From contig NW_020312021.1 in assembly GCF_003144115.1 (NCBI RefSeq), positions 324,980 through 388,979 of the forward strand: 64,000 nucleotides of DNA, read 5' to 3'. A program made the translations under genes and the position numbers. Below the pieces are notes generated by a model. It was not told the origin of the DNA and did no database searches. It was given only the letters and a program-made list of their open reading frames with translations. This document shows, in pieces, positions 21,733-33,361 of this stretch. Each line of letters opens with the position of its first letter. Position 1 is the first letter of the stretch. The DNA comes from Tilletiopsis washingtonensis (lineage: Eukaryota > Basidiomycota > Exobasidiomycetes > Entylomatales).

Positions 21733-24084
21733 TCAGCGGCAGCAAAGGAGAATGCATGCAGTGCCCACGCACGAGAGGTAGAAGCTGCGCCAGGCGTACA
21801 TGGCCAGCAGGCCGCCGGCCCAGCTGCCGAGCGGCTCGGGCAGCGGCAGGTCAAAGGCGGCAGCGTTGCCGACGTACGCCAGCGAGCCGAGGTTGCGGTA
21901 GTTGAACGGCCGGTACACGTGGTCGTCGATGTCGAGCACGTCCTCCGAGTCGTGCGGGTTCATCTCCTTGCCCGCGTCGCGGCGGCGCGCCAGCTTGTTG
22001 AGCTTGCGCGCCAGGTACTTGCCCTGCTGCGACGCCACCTGCGCCGTCGCCGGCAGCGCCGTCATCTTGTTCTGCGTCTCGAGGAACATGTCGGCAATCT
22101 CGTTGAGGCCCAGCTTGCCGTCGGCGTCCGTGTCGTACGTCTCGAACATCTGCTGCAGCTTCTCAAAGTGCTTGGACGCGATGGGGAACTTCCGGCCCAC
22201 GGCCTTGGCCAGGTCCTGGAACTCGCTGTAGCACAGCTTGCCGTCGTGGTCCTTGTCCGACTGCTCGACAAAGTCGTACAGGTAGTCGATGAGGCGCGTG
22301 TCGATGGTGGAGGCGTCGCCCAGCGCGTACAGACTGCCGAGCGGCGCGCCCTTGACGCGCAGGTGCGAGTCGATCTGCAGCGCCTTGAGGTGGCTCTGGT
22401 TCGGCAGCAGCTCGGTGAGGCGCTTGGTGAAGGGCGACATGGCGATGCCGGTCGACCACAACGTGAAGCCGGAGGGGATCTGCAGAGGTGTCAGCAACGG
22501 CAGAGCGGCGAAAGGGCGCTGTGTGCTCACCTCGAACTCGTCCAGCCCGCCGTCCTTGTTCTTCTTGGCTGTTCACGGGCCAGCGTCAGCACGAGTGACT
22601 TGAGCCGTCGTGCCGCGCAACACTCACTATACACAACCTTGTCCGGCTCAACACGCTTCACGCGAGCGTTGACGATGATGTCCTGCATGCGGAGGTGAGC
22701 AAGTGCTGCGCAGGGCAGAGCGGCACAGCACGCACGACGTCGTCCTTGGCAAACTTCTTCTCGGCGTACTCGCTGATCTTCTCCGAGTACGTGTTGAGGA
22801 TGTGCTCGCGGCTCTGGATGAGGTGCACCTTGGCCTGCGAGCGCAGCAGCTTGGGAAAGTAGTCGAGCACGTCCTCGTTGAGCATGTCGTAGATCTCGGC
22901 GGCCGTCTCGACGCCCGTGGGGCCGCCGCCGGAGATGACAAAGGAGAGCAGCCGCTCGCGCTCCTTGGGGTCGGTGGTGGGCAGCGCCGCAATCTCGAGG
23001 TTGTCTGCAGCAGGCATGTCAGCTGGCTCAGCACGAGCAGACACTACACGCCCGGCAAGTGCTGTCACACGCACCCATGATGTGCGAGCGGATGCGCCGT
23101 GCGTCCTGGATCGTCTTGAGCTGGAAGCAGTGCTCGAGGCCCGGCACGCCGTGCGTGGCCGAGACACTGCCGACGGCGACGACGAGGCGGTCGTAGGGAA
23201 TGTAGACGCGCTTGCCCTTGGCCTCTGCGCCGCCGTGGCCGTCGACGACCTCGACCTCGAGCAGGCGCTGCTCGCCGCCGGCGGCCTCGGGCAGCGGCGA
23301 GCCCATGACGGCGTCGACGGCGTAGCCCTGCACGTAGTGGCCGTGCACGCGCGCCAGCACCTTGCGCAGCGGCTCCACCAGCGAGCGCGGCTCGACGGTG
23401 CCCACGGTGGCCGAGGGCAGCAGCGGCGTGAAGAGGTAGAAGTTGTTGGGCGACACGAGCGTCACGTTGTAGCGGTCCTTGTCCAGCGTCGAGAGCAGCG
23501 CCACGGCTGTGTAGCGATGTTCAGCACTGGCAGTTCCGCCGGAGTGGCGTGCGGTGCGTGTAGCAAGGCCGGTGCTGCACATGTCTGCTGCCAGCCCTGC
23601 ACACGCCAGCGCGCTCAGGCAGCTGCCGCACACGCCCTCGCCGTCACCCTCGCTGCCGCATGCGCCCTGACTCACCACCCCAGCCGCCGCCCACGACCAC
23701 GAGGCGCTCCTTCTGTCCCAGCGTCTTTGCCGCCTCGCTCTCCTCGCCCTCGACGTAGTCGCTGATGACGGGCAGGTTCTTGGGCCCGCCGGGCCGGGGG
23801 TGCAGCGCCAGCGGCGCGGCGGGCACGTTGCCGATGTGCATGTCGCGGTAGGTGAAGGAGTCGTAGAGCAGCACGCCGCCGAGCGTGGCGCTGAGGCCAA
23901 AGACGACGCTGCCGGCGGCGTAGAGCGACCAGCGGAAGAGGCGCACGGGCAGCGCGCGCACCTTGGGCGACGCGGCCGCGGCGTCGGCGAGGCTGGAGGC
24001 CGGGCGTGCCACAGGACGGCGCAGCGGCGCAGGCGGCGCCAGCAGGGGCCGGCGCGCCGAGGCGGCGAGGCGGGTGCGCAGCAT
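21733..24084 (-). CDS. NDE1: Alternative NADH dehydrogenase with EF hands, mitochondrial
   Basis: Six exons (24084-23676, 23506-23075, 23004-22736, 22682-22628, 22568-22531, 22479-21733) encode 649 aa. The N-terminus is a basic mitochondrial presequence (MLRTRLAASARRPLLAPP...) followed by a membrane helix (LYAAGSVVFGLSATLGGVLL). There are two dinucleotide folds: FAD at VVVGGGWGAVALLSTLD (spanning intron 1) and NADH at FVISGGGPTGVE. An insertion carries two EF-hand loops, DKDHDGKLCYSE and DTDADGKLGLNE, as in calcium-responsive external NADH dehydrogenases of fungi and plants. The C-terminus has the membrane-binding NYRNLGSLAYVGNAAAFDLP segment. It oxidises NADH and passes electrons to ubiquinone without pumping protons, probably from the intermembrane-space side. 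Intron 1 is 169 nt. Confidence 0.94.
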
Positions 24085-24841
24085 GGCGGCGGCTGACGGA
24101 TGAGGGTGGTGGGAGCGGGAAGAAGAGAGGCGGCCGCGGCGCCTGCCACCTGCTCACCAAGCTCAGCGTGCAGCCGCCTCCACCACGCGCGCCAGAGTTT
24201 CGGCTTCGCGTGCCGACGCGGCGCGCGCGATGCGCGTGCACCCTGATGCGCCTCCTCGGCCGCGCGTCTGTCCGAGCATATGGCTTCGCTGCATCCTCCG
24301 AGACAGACCAAGCGAGGGCTGTGCAGCATCCACTCGCGCCTTGACAGCGCACTGTGGTGCTTGCGACTGCTCGCCTCTGCAGAGTCGACGCTGCGGCCGC
24401 CTGGAGAGCGGCCCGCAGAGCGGCGGTGCCGCGGCACGGCTGCGTCAGAGCGCAGATGTCGTTCGCACGACTCGGCGCCGCCGGCGTGCCTGATATTCGA
24501 TCCGCGCGCGTTCCCACGCCCGTCCAGCCGGCGGCCGCGCGGCACAAGGCCGCGGCTCCCTGATGCTGCCGCGGCCGTGATGCTTCGATGGCCACGGCGG
24601 GCGGCAACGCAGGCGCAGACAGGGCACGGGTATCGCTTGAAATGCACGTGCGAGACGATGCAACAGGCTGGGATCGATGGCTCTTCTCTGGGCGCGGCAT
24701 CCGCCAGGCTGGCGCGCATGCCTGGCCGGTGCGCCCACAGCGGCGGCGGCGGTGTGGAGCGTGCGGCCTTCTTCTTGCTTTTGGCGCGCTCGCTCTCGCT
24801 CTCTCTCGCTCTCCCACCACCACTCTCGCCGCGCAGCTTGC
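24085..24841. other. Divergent promoter, NDE1 and FMP30
   Basis: These 757 bp separate two head-to-head genes for mitochondrial proteins. The FMP30 side has a CT-repeat-like run (about 24784-24830). I find no gene or TATA box. Confidence 0.5.
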
Positions 24842-26416
24842 ATGCTCCGCCGCCTGCCCGTCCACAGCCTGCGCTCACTGCCGCCCGCACGCAGCGCCTC
24901 GCTGCGCGCCATGTCTTCTTCTTCAGCACCAGCGGCCGTGTCGCGCGCCGAGCCGAGTGTCGCGCCGGCCTTCTACGCCTCCTTGCCGCACCATGCCGGC
25001 AAGACGTTCCGCTCGCCGTGGCCCAGCGCCGGCGGGCATGGCTTCCTCAAGTTCTTCAGGGCGCGCCTGCTGGAGTGGAACGAGGTGCCGCTGCCCGCGC
25101 ACGGGCTCGACGAGCTGGTGCAGGCCGTGCAGGCGGCGCAGCTGCCGGCGGGCAAGGTGGCCGTGACGTGGCTGGGGTGAGCCGGGCGCGCGTGCGGACG
25201 ACGAGGGCGCAGCACTGAGACGCTCCGCAGCCACGCCTCGGGCCTCATCACGCTGCCCTCGGCCGGCGGGCCGATCCGCGTGCTCGTCGACCCCGTCTTT
25301 GCGCAGCGCTGCTCGCCCGTGCAGTTCATGGGGCCGGCGCGCTACACACGCGCGCCGGCCACCGTCGCGCAGCTGCTGGCCGGCGGGCCCATCGACGTCG
25401 TGGCGATCAGCCACTCGCACTACGACCACCTCTGTGTGCCGACGCTGAGCGCCCTCATCGCTGCGGCCGATGCGCAGCACCCTCTGCCGGTGCGTCCGGC
25501 GTGCGCCAGTGCACAGCTGCGAGACTGACGGCGGCGGCGCATCAGCACTTCGCCGTGCCGCTCGGGCTCGCGTCCTTCATGCGCAGCCTCGGCGTGCCCG
25601 CAGACCACATCACCGAGCTTGATTGGTGGGGCCGCGCTCGCCTCACGTTCGCCGCGCCGGCGGCGCAGCCGCCGGCGCCGGCGCGCGAGCTGCTCATGAC
25701 GTGCACGCCCGCGCAGCACTTTTCCGGGCGCGGTCTCTTTGACCGCGACACGACGCTCTGGGCCGGCTGGGCGATGGACTCGCTCGAGGGCGGTGCAAAC
25801 GTCTACTTTGCCGGCGACGTGAGGCTGACAGATCCTCCCTGTTTGCGGCTTCTGCTGACGCTTTATGCGCAGAGCGGCTTCCGCGCTGTTCCTGGCGACA
25901 TTTCGCGCGAGGAGGAGGAGAAGCTGCCGCACTGCCCGGTGCGTCGCATCGATGCCGGCCTGTGCTGCCGTCACTCACACCACTCGCAGGCCTTCTCGGA
26001 GATCGGCGATGTGCTGGGCCCGTTCGACCTAGGTCAGCACCGGCCGCGCCTGTGTCTCTCGCCGCGCTCACACCGCCCTGCCGCAGCCATGATCCCCATC
26101 GGCGCCTACCTGCCGCGCTCGTGCATGAGTGTCATCCACGTGGGTGTGCCGTGCGCCGCACTGTCAGTCAGCTGGCTGACACTTGCGCCAGATGGCGCCG
26201 CACGAGGCTGTGGCAGTGCACAAGATGGTGCAGAGCCGCAAGTCGCTCGGCATCCACTGGGGCGTGTTCCGCCTGACGCCCGAGGACGTGCTGGAGCCGC
26301 GCGTGCTGCTAGAGCGCGAGGCCAAGGCGCAGGGGCTGCAGCCCGACGAGTTCGTCACGACGGCCATCGGTGCCACGCTGTACGCCGACGCTGCCACGCG
26401 GCAACGCAAGGCATGA
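24842..26416 (+). CDS. FMP30: NAPE-PLD-like metallo-beta-lactamase phospholipase
   Basis: Seven exons (24842-25176, 25231-25489, 25546-25818, 25873-25938, 25990-26032, 26087-26139, 26192-26416) encode 417 aa. The start chosen gives an Arg/Ser-rich mitochondrial presequence (MLRRLPVHSLRSLPPARSA); an in-frame Met at 24911 would remove it. The metallo-beta-lactamase core has HSHYDH (His173, His175, Asp177, His178), His256 in TPAQHF, Asp289 in YFAGD and His365 in GIHWG, matching the seven zinc ligands of NAPE-PLD as I recall them. Yeast Fmp30 is its inner-membrane homologue and influences N-acylethanolamine and cardiolipin levels. The spaced VAVHKMVQSRKS helix is also typical of the family. Confidence 0.9.
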
Positions 26417-26622
26417 CACGAAGATTCACGACGTTGACGACTCGCCACGATAGACCACGCCCAGAGCCGGCTGCAGCAAATGCATGGCATGATCTGCAGC
26501 TCGGCCGCAATTGTCGAACAGGCTACCAAGGCGGCTAGAAGGGGCAGTAGGTGCACAGAGAGGTGCGGGACGGAGCAAGGGGATGGGGACGGGTGACGAA
26601 GAGAGAAGGTGCAGCGCGGCGC

Positions 26623-29585
26623 TCAGGTCTTGAGCGTGAGGCGAATGTCGCGCGACGAGTCGCCGATGTAGAGCGTGTACTGCTTGCTCTCGGGGTGCAC
26701 CCACCTTTGCTTGACGGTGTCCCAGAAGGACAGGTCGTAGCGCGACTGCGGAGCAAGCGTCAGTCGACTGCAAGCTCGTCGCGCCGACAGGCTACGCACC
26801 AGCGTCCAGGTGATCTTCTTGCTCTCGCCCGCCTTCAGTGCCACACGGTCAAAGAGACGCAGCACCTTGGGCGGCTCGCCCGCCTCGGCGGGGAAGCCGA
26901 GGTACACCTGCGGTACGACGTGGCCGTCGCGCGCGCCCGCGTTCTTGACGTGGAACGAGACCTCGTACGCCGGCTCGAAGAGCCAGTCGGGGATCGGCCA
27001 CGACCACTCGCGGCTGTTCCATGCGTCGGCTGTGAGCCATTTCTGCGAGGTGGAGGATCAGTGCTGAGCGGAGGGGCGTGGCAAAGCCGCAACTCACGCC
27101 CTTGGCGCCGCTGTACGCCCACTTGGTGTACGAGAGGCCGTAGCCGAACTCGTAGCTGGCCGGGGTCAGCATGCGATGGCCTCTGCGGGCAAGCCCAGAC
27201 GTGCTCACCGCGGCTCGATGTTCTTGGCGTCGAAGTGGCGGTAGTCAATTTCAAGCTTCTCAGTGTAGTCGATCTGCGCTTGCGGCGTCGACTCGGGCGT
27301 ATCGGGCAGCCCGAAGTCTGAAGCAGCGACAGTCAGCCAAGCCAGCCGGCAGTGCCAGAGAACAACGCACAGATGACGTCGGCCGAGTAGTCGGAGCGCT
27401 TCCTGGCGATCGTGTACGGCAGGCGGCCCGACGGGTTGGCGTCGCCGTAGAGCACGTCGGCGATGGCGTGGCCCGCCTCGGAGCCGGGCATGTGCGCCTG
27501 GATGATGGCGGTGACGTTTGGGTGGTCGGCGAAGCGCTCCATGTCGACCTGGCCCGGCGAGTGCATCACGACGATTGTGTTGGAGTTGACGGCGGCGACG
27601 GCCTGGATGAGCTCGTCGCCGTTGGCCCAGAGTGTCAGGTTGTTGCGGTCGCCCGCGTTGCCGTCGACGGTGATGTAGCCCTCGCCCGAGTCGCTGTGGA
27701 CAAAGACTACGGCAGCATCAACACCGAGACGCCCGTCGCTGATCTTGGCGGCGCGCTGCGTGTCAAAGTCGAGGAACGACCACGCAAAGCCGGTGCCCTC
27801 CTTGCGCGCCCGGCGCTGCAGCGCCTCGTACGGCGAGATGAGCGAGGCGTAGTCTGCCGTGCCCGAGCCCCAGCCGATGCCCACGACGCCGTCCACGCCT
27901 CCGCGATCAGAGAAGCCGTTGGCACCGCCCTGCGCCGGCGCGGCATCCGAGCCGACGATGGCGAGCTTGCGCAGCTTCTTGAACGGCAGTGCGCCCTTCT
28001 TGTTCTTCAGCAGCACCTGGCCGGCCGTGGCGACCTCGCGCGAGACGGCGGTGCGCGCGTCGTTGATGGCGTTGAGGTGGGCGCCGTAGAAGGGATCGAA
28101 GGCGTCGAAGTTGGGGCGCGGGTAGTCCTTGTCCTGGCCCAGCAGGTACCAGCCGGCGAGGATGCGCGTCGCCGCATCCTGCACGCGCTCGGCAGGCACC
28201 GAGCCGTTGTTGACGGCCATCGTGAGGTTGGCGCCCCAGAAGCTGCCCGTGAATTCCTTCGAGCAGCACTGCAGCTGCCCCGGCATAGTCTGATCGAGGC
28301 CAGCTAACACACTGGCGACGCCCGAATGCTGCGCGCCCCAGTCGCTGACGATCCAGCCGGCGAAGCCCATCTCCTTCTTACTGCATGAAGGGTCAGTAGA
28401 TGTGCGCGACATGGAGCGCCAAGTCTGTACGCACAGGCGTCGGTTCTGCGTGTCCTCGTTCTGCGTCGACCACGACTGGTTGACGAGGTTGTACTGCAAG
28501 GTTTTCGGCGTGAGTTATGCACTGCATCCCTGCGCCACGTCACTCACGGAACTCATCACCGACGCGACATCCGCCTGCACGGCGCGCAGGAAGGGATGCT
28601 CGTAGATCTCGCGCGACGTGCGGTCGTCGATGTTCGAGCTGCGAGGCATGTCTCAGCGGCGGCCACACGGCAACACCGCTGCACGCACCTGTAGCTGTTG
28701 CGGTTGATCTCCTGCTCGTTGCCCAGCCAGTGCTTGGCGCACGCCTGCACGCCGGCGTCCTGGATGCCCTTGGTCGTGTAGTACGCCGCCTCGCCGGAGA
28801 GGTAGGGGTCGGCTCCGTTCATCTCCCAGTTGCGCCCCGCGGCGGGCGCGCGGTGCATGTTCATGCCCGGCCCCAGTTGCACATTGACGCCCTTGAGGCG
28901 GTGCTCCTCGCCCATGGCGCGGCCGCGCGCGTAGGCGAGCGCCTTGGAGAAGGTGGCCGCCGTCGAGAGGCCCGAGGGAAAGACGCTGACGAGGTCGGCG
29001 AAACGCACGCCCAGCGGCGAGTCTTCGAGGCAGAGACCCTTGAAGCCGATGCGCTCGATGCCGGCAATGTCGCCCACGCAGCGCGGCTTCGGCCCCACCT
29101 CCCAGCCGACGCCTGTCATGAGCTGCACGCGCTCCTCGAGCGAGAGCTGGGCGACGGCCGCGCTGGCCTTGCGCGTCGCCTCCTTCCAGCCGCGCTTCAT
29201 GCCCGGCCCGCCCGTCTTGGGGCTGTCGGCGTGCGGCGGCGACGCCGGGCGCGGGCCGTCGTGCGGCTTGGCGGTGATGCGCATGTTGGTCTTGCCGTGC
29301 CAGGTGTTGGACTGCGGCCACGGTCAGCACAGGTGCGTACCAGGGGTGCGACCGCCGAGGCTGCCAGAGCATGCATCAGCTCTGCACGCCGGCCACACGC
29401 ACCGTGGCCTTCTGCAGCGTCAGCATGGCGCCGTTGAAGAGCGTCGGCGCAAAGCTGACGTCGAGTGCGCGCCGGTCGGCAGCAATGTGGTGTCGGCGCT
29501 CAAAGCCGACGCCGGATCCAAGGCTGGCGCTGGCATCGCCGACAAGCAGCGCGGCGCCGAGCAGGGCGAGCAGGGGCAGCTTCAT
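26623..29585 (-). CDS. Secreted GH3 beta-glucosidase
   Basis: Nine exons (29585-29403, 29311-28689, 28638-28548, 28493-28435, 28380-27371, 27317-27209, 27155-27098, 27042-26800, 26745-26623) encode 832 aa. Residues 1-20 are a signal peptide (MKLPLLALLGAALLVGDASA). The GH3 (alpha/beta)8 domain begins near LSLEERVQLMTGVGWEVG and contains GLCLEDSPLGVRFAD, KHWLGNEQE and the nucleophile Asp332 in IVSDWGAQHS. The second alpha/beta sandwich and a C-terminal fibronectin III-like domain (YEFGYGLSYTKW, VSFHVKNAG, VLRLFDRV) complete the family layout. It would release glucose from cellobiose or other beta-glucosides outside the cell. A CATAAGA element lies 50 bp before the ATG. Its stop is 206 bp from that of FMP30. 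Confidence 0.94.
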
Positions 29586-30700
29586 GGTGCCGAGGGAGTT
29601 GGGGTCGAGTGGCGAGGCGTCGCGGGCCCGACGCTTCTTATGGATGGGAGCATCGTGCGCGGGAGCGGCATGCTGCCTGCAGAGCAGCAGCGCATCTGAT
29701 GATGGAGGAGCGGCCCCCTGAGCAGCAGAAGAAAGACGGCGCGGGGCGGCAGACTCGCCGCCTGCCGCCTGCCGCGCCGTTGCCTCGAGGCGCGCGGGCC
29801 GCCGGCCGCGCCGCGCCCGCTAGCGCCCCTGCGCGGCGCGCCACCGGCAGCTCGCCGGGGCAGCGGCAGCCGCCAGCCCCGCTTGCCGGCGAGCAGGCTT
29901 GCTGCATGATCGACAGCTGTGTGGGGAATGCATCCGAGCGCCGCACGGGCCCAGCATGCCATGCAGCAAGAGCTGCCGGCCAAGACGGCACACCGCACAG
30001 GCCTCGCACAGCGCCGCGCAGAAAGGACCTTGTCCGCGGCGCGCTCAGGGGGCGCGCCCTCTCGCAGGCTCGCAGCTCGCCGCAAAGGGCTTGGCCCAGA
30101 GAGATCTGGCCATTCGCCGCAGCCACAGGGGTGCACTTGGGCGTACATTGAGAAAACGAGATCTGAGGTGCTGCGTGTAGATGTCCACGGAGTGCAACGT
30201 CTTTCGCAAGCACGATGGCGAGTTGTGGGGAGCATCGGCCTCGCTAGCGTCGCTGCGGGGCACGCTCGCCCGCGCCATTCTTCGCGCACGCGCAGGCGCG
30301 CATGAGCCGCCAGCTCGCCGCGCACAGGCCGAGAGGCACAGCGGGCACGGCTAGCGCGGGCCTGTCAAGGGTCCTGCAGCAGCAAGCTTTCTTCGCTGGA
30401 AAGCTCCTTCTCGCCCCGGCCTCGGCGTGCCTTCGGACGGCGTGCGCAAGCGCCGGCGCTTTCCCCGATTGGCGTTCGGCGTTCGGAGCTGTCCTTCTGG
30501 CGTCACGGCACCGCGGCGTCCGCTCCTCTGATGCATGGCACAGCGACAGCATCGACCGACGTCAACGTGGCCTGCACTTTGACTGAACACGATGCCGGCC
30601 CACAAGTCCTCGCACAGGCAAGTGTCAAGACCACGGAGGCATTGCGGTGACTCAAATCGGGGTATACACTGGATGCCGGTCGCTGCTGCTCGTCTGCACC
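29586..30700. other. Gene-free 1.1 kb upstream of beta-glucosidase
   Basis: This stretch holds the beta-glucosidase promoter and the 3' flank of ETP1. Short open frames on both strands lack motifs. No tRNA or repeat was recognised. Its length fits an extended regulatory region for an inducible hydrolase, but that is inference. Confidence 0.45.
29635..29643 (-). promoter_or_regulatory. TATA-like element of beta-glucosidase gene
   Basis: On the minus strand CCATAAGAA lies 50-58 bp upstream of the ATG at 29585. Similar ATAAGA elements precede the secreted-protein gene and the ammonium transporter, which supports its role, but the sequence departs from a perfect TATA box. Confidence 0.4.
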
Positions 30701-33114
30701 TCACTTCTTCGCCTTCTTCTTGTTTTTGCTCTTTTTGGCCTCGGCCACGCCCTCAATGTCGCCGCCGGCCGCCTCGCCGTCCTTGAGCTTCTCGCGCGCG
30801 TCGATGAAGAACATCCTGTCGCCCATGTCAGCAACGCCACCAGAAGGCTCCGCAGTTCGACTCACAGGTCACGCATCTGCTCCTGCAGGTCGGCATTTTG
30901 CACCTTCAGCTCCGCCACGTCGACCGCCAGCTTCGTCTCGCCCGCTTTGCCTGCCTCGAGGCGGCGCATCAGGCCCTCGCTGACGCTGCGCTCGCTCGAG
31001 AGCTCGCTCTGCGCACGCCGCGCCACCTCGAGCGCCTTCTGTGCACGCGCCTCGCTGCGCGCCGCGGCGGCGCGGGCGAGCGAGGCCTCCTCCTCCAGCG
31101 CGGCGATGCGCGCCTCAAGGGCCGCCTCGCGCGTGGAAGAGGACGAAGTCGCCGAGTGCGCGGCGTCCAGCGCGGCCAGCGCGTCGGAGAGCTTAGACTG
31201 TGCGCCGCGCACCTGCTCTTCGTAGAAGCTGCCACAGCGTGTCAGAACGCCGCATGCATGTGATCTGCTGCGCAGCTCACCTGCGCTGCGTGTCGAGCTG
31301 GCTCGTGAGCAGGAACGAGTACTCGGCGCCCATGGCCTCGAGCTTCTCGCTCTCCTCGGCGCGGCCCAGGCGCTCGCGCGGCGGGTGCGCGGCGACGTCG
31401 CGCGAGCCTCCAGCCCGCATCGGCGGCGCCGCCGACGCCGACGGCAGCTCGACGAGCTTCCCGTCGGCCTTGCTCTGGATGAGGCGGTGCACGTAGGCGT
31501 CCTCGACGTAACTCCACACGCGCTGTGTCTCCAGCTGCAGGACAGCGGTCAGCACCAGGGAGAAGCCAGCTACGCCTGCCGCGCCTCACCTCGAGCGAGT
31601 AGGCGTGGGCGCTTGAGTTGAAGTGCGAGTGCGCATGGCCGCCGCGGTAGCGGCCGCATCCAACCGCTGCACAGATGAGGCTGGCGCACCGTCAGCGCGA
31701 GCCATGCTTTTGGCAGCGAGGTGCTCACCAGACCCAGAGGTCCTCCTGCGTGCCGCAGACACCGCAGGCGCTCTCGCGCGACTCTTCTGCGCGCTCCTCC
31801 TCTGCGTCGCTGCTGTCGACGAGCGCACGGCCGCGCCGAGTCTGCGAGTAGCGGCAGACGGGACACCTGAGCGCAACGTGTCAGCTCACTGCAAGTGCTG
31901 ACACATCGGAGCCATGCGCACCTCGAGTCCTCCCAGCGACTGAGGCACGCGCAGTGGAACGAGTGCTCGCAGACATTCGTCATGAGGCCCGTCACCGAGC
32001 TGTCCATGCGGTCGAGGCACACGGGGCACGTCGGCAGCTCGAGCTCGTCGCCGCGACGCGGTGCAGGCGGCAGCGGCCAGGGGTCCGAGTTAGCCAGCGA
32101 CTCGGCGCTGGGCTGCGTGCCCGCCGACAGTGTGACGGCGGTGACATAGACGATGCGGCAGAGGTCGGGCTGCAGAGGCATTCAGTGCAAGCGAGAAATC
32201 ACCCGTGCAGGCCACTGACGTGCATGGCGTTGAAGGGCACGTTGTTGTACTCCTTGTAGAAATACTCGGCGTCGATGGCATCGCGGAACTTGCACAGGAT
32301 GAGCACGCGGCCGGGCGACGACTCTCTGTGGCACGAGGCTGAGCAAGGCGGCACTTGCGCACCGCTCACTCATGGCGCACCTGATGATGCGGACGTGCTC
32401 GAAGGCCTCGACGGCGCCCTCAACGAACGCCAGCCAGTCGGCGGCATGGATGTGCGACGGCACCGCGAGCACGGCGAGGATCGTGCCGGCATCCTCCTCG
32501 CTGTCGTCGGTGATGACAGTCGTCCTCGCCTCTGGCGCGGCCAGCCCAGCATCGACACGGAAGATGTGCACGGTGCCAAACGCCACCTCTTCTGTCTTCG
32601 CAGCATCCCACTCTCCGTCTCCCTTGGCGGCGGCACCGCCAAAGGAGCCGGTGTGCTCCCAGCGCGCCACGGGCCCCGAGCGCTCGGCGCCGCGCGGAGA
32701 GGCGGGCGTCGCGGGCGTGCCGGACGCGAGGTGGGCAGCGCGCGAGGTGCGCGGCGTGCTTGGCGCTGCCGCGGCCGCCGTGCCACGCGCCGAGGCAGCG
32801 GCGTAGCTGGGCGTCGACTCGATGGACGCCGAGGCGAGGCGTGCGGGCAGCTCGTGCGCCGCCTCTGCCGCATCGCCGCGCTGCATCGCGTCGGCGCTTC
32901 GCAAGCGCGAGAGAGCCTCGACGGCGAGCAGCGCGCGGCGCCTGTCGTCTGCCGGGTGTAGCGCCTGTGCGTGGGCGACGAGGCGCGGCGCAAAGGGCGC
33001 CAGGAGCGCGGCGGCGCGCTCGAGCGATGCGGCGGCCGTGTCGTGTGCCTCAGGCAGCAGCGGCGCGTCGAGGGCGAGGTGCAGGCGGAAGCGCGGGCCG
33101 GCAGAGGCGCGCAT
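30701..33114 (-). CDS. ETP1: ETP1/BRAP2-like RING and UBP zinc-finger protein
   Basis: Eight exons (33114-32381, 32325-32220, 32169-31922, 31866-31729, 31680-31590, 31534-31281, 31228-30866, 30815-30701) encode 682 aa. After a disordered N-terminus come the BRAP2 RRM-like region (VLILCKFRDAIDAEYFYKEY, then RIVYV), a RING finger (CPVCLDRM...[21 protein letters not shown]), a UBP-type zinc finger (CGVCGTQEDLWVCLICAAVG, GCGRYRGGHAHSHF), a coiled coil of about 120 residues and a poly-Lys tail. BRAP2 proteins bind ubiquitin C-termini and nuclear localisation signals and act as E3 ligases; yeast Etp1 affects ethanol tolerance and transporter turnover. Intron 4 ends at CCAG 31681, which restores the LICAAVGCG core. 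A longer start at 33231 is open but looks non-coding. Confidence 0.92.
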
Positions 33115-33361
33115 CAGGCGGGGCGGCGCAGCGGCGCGGCACGGCACATGCGATGCGTGGAGTGGGCGGCGAGGTGGTGGTGGTGGTATGAGGGAGCGGA
33201 GCGCACGGACAGCCAGCCGCACCCCTGGCACCTCGCAGCCGTGTGGAGCAGCGGCGCCGGCTGACGTAAGCCAAAAGTGAGAAGCGCGCCGAGAAGACCG
33301 CGCCTCTCAGCCCCCTTGCTTTCTGCCTCTCCTCGCCCATCTCCACCCACCCGCCGCCGCC

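Noticed and set aside
33115-33231. A longer ETP1 start at 33231
   Set aside because: The added 39 residues are Pro/Arg/His-rich and would leave only 130 bp to the divergent KRE33 start.
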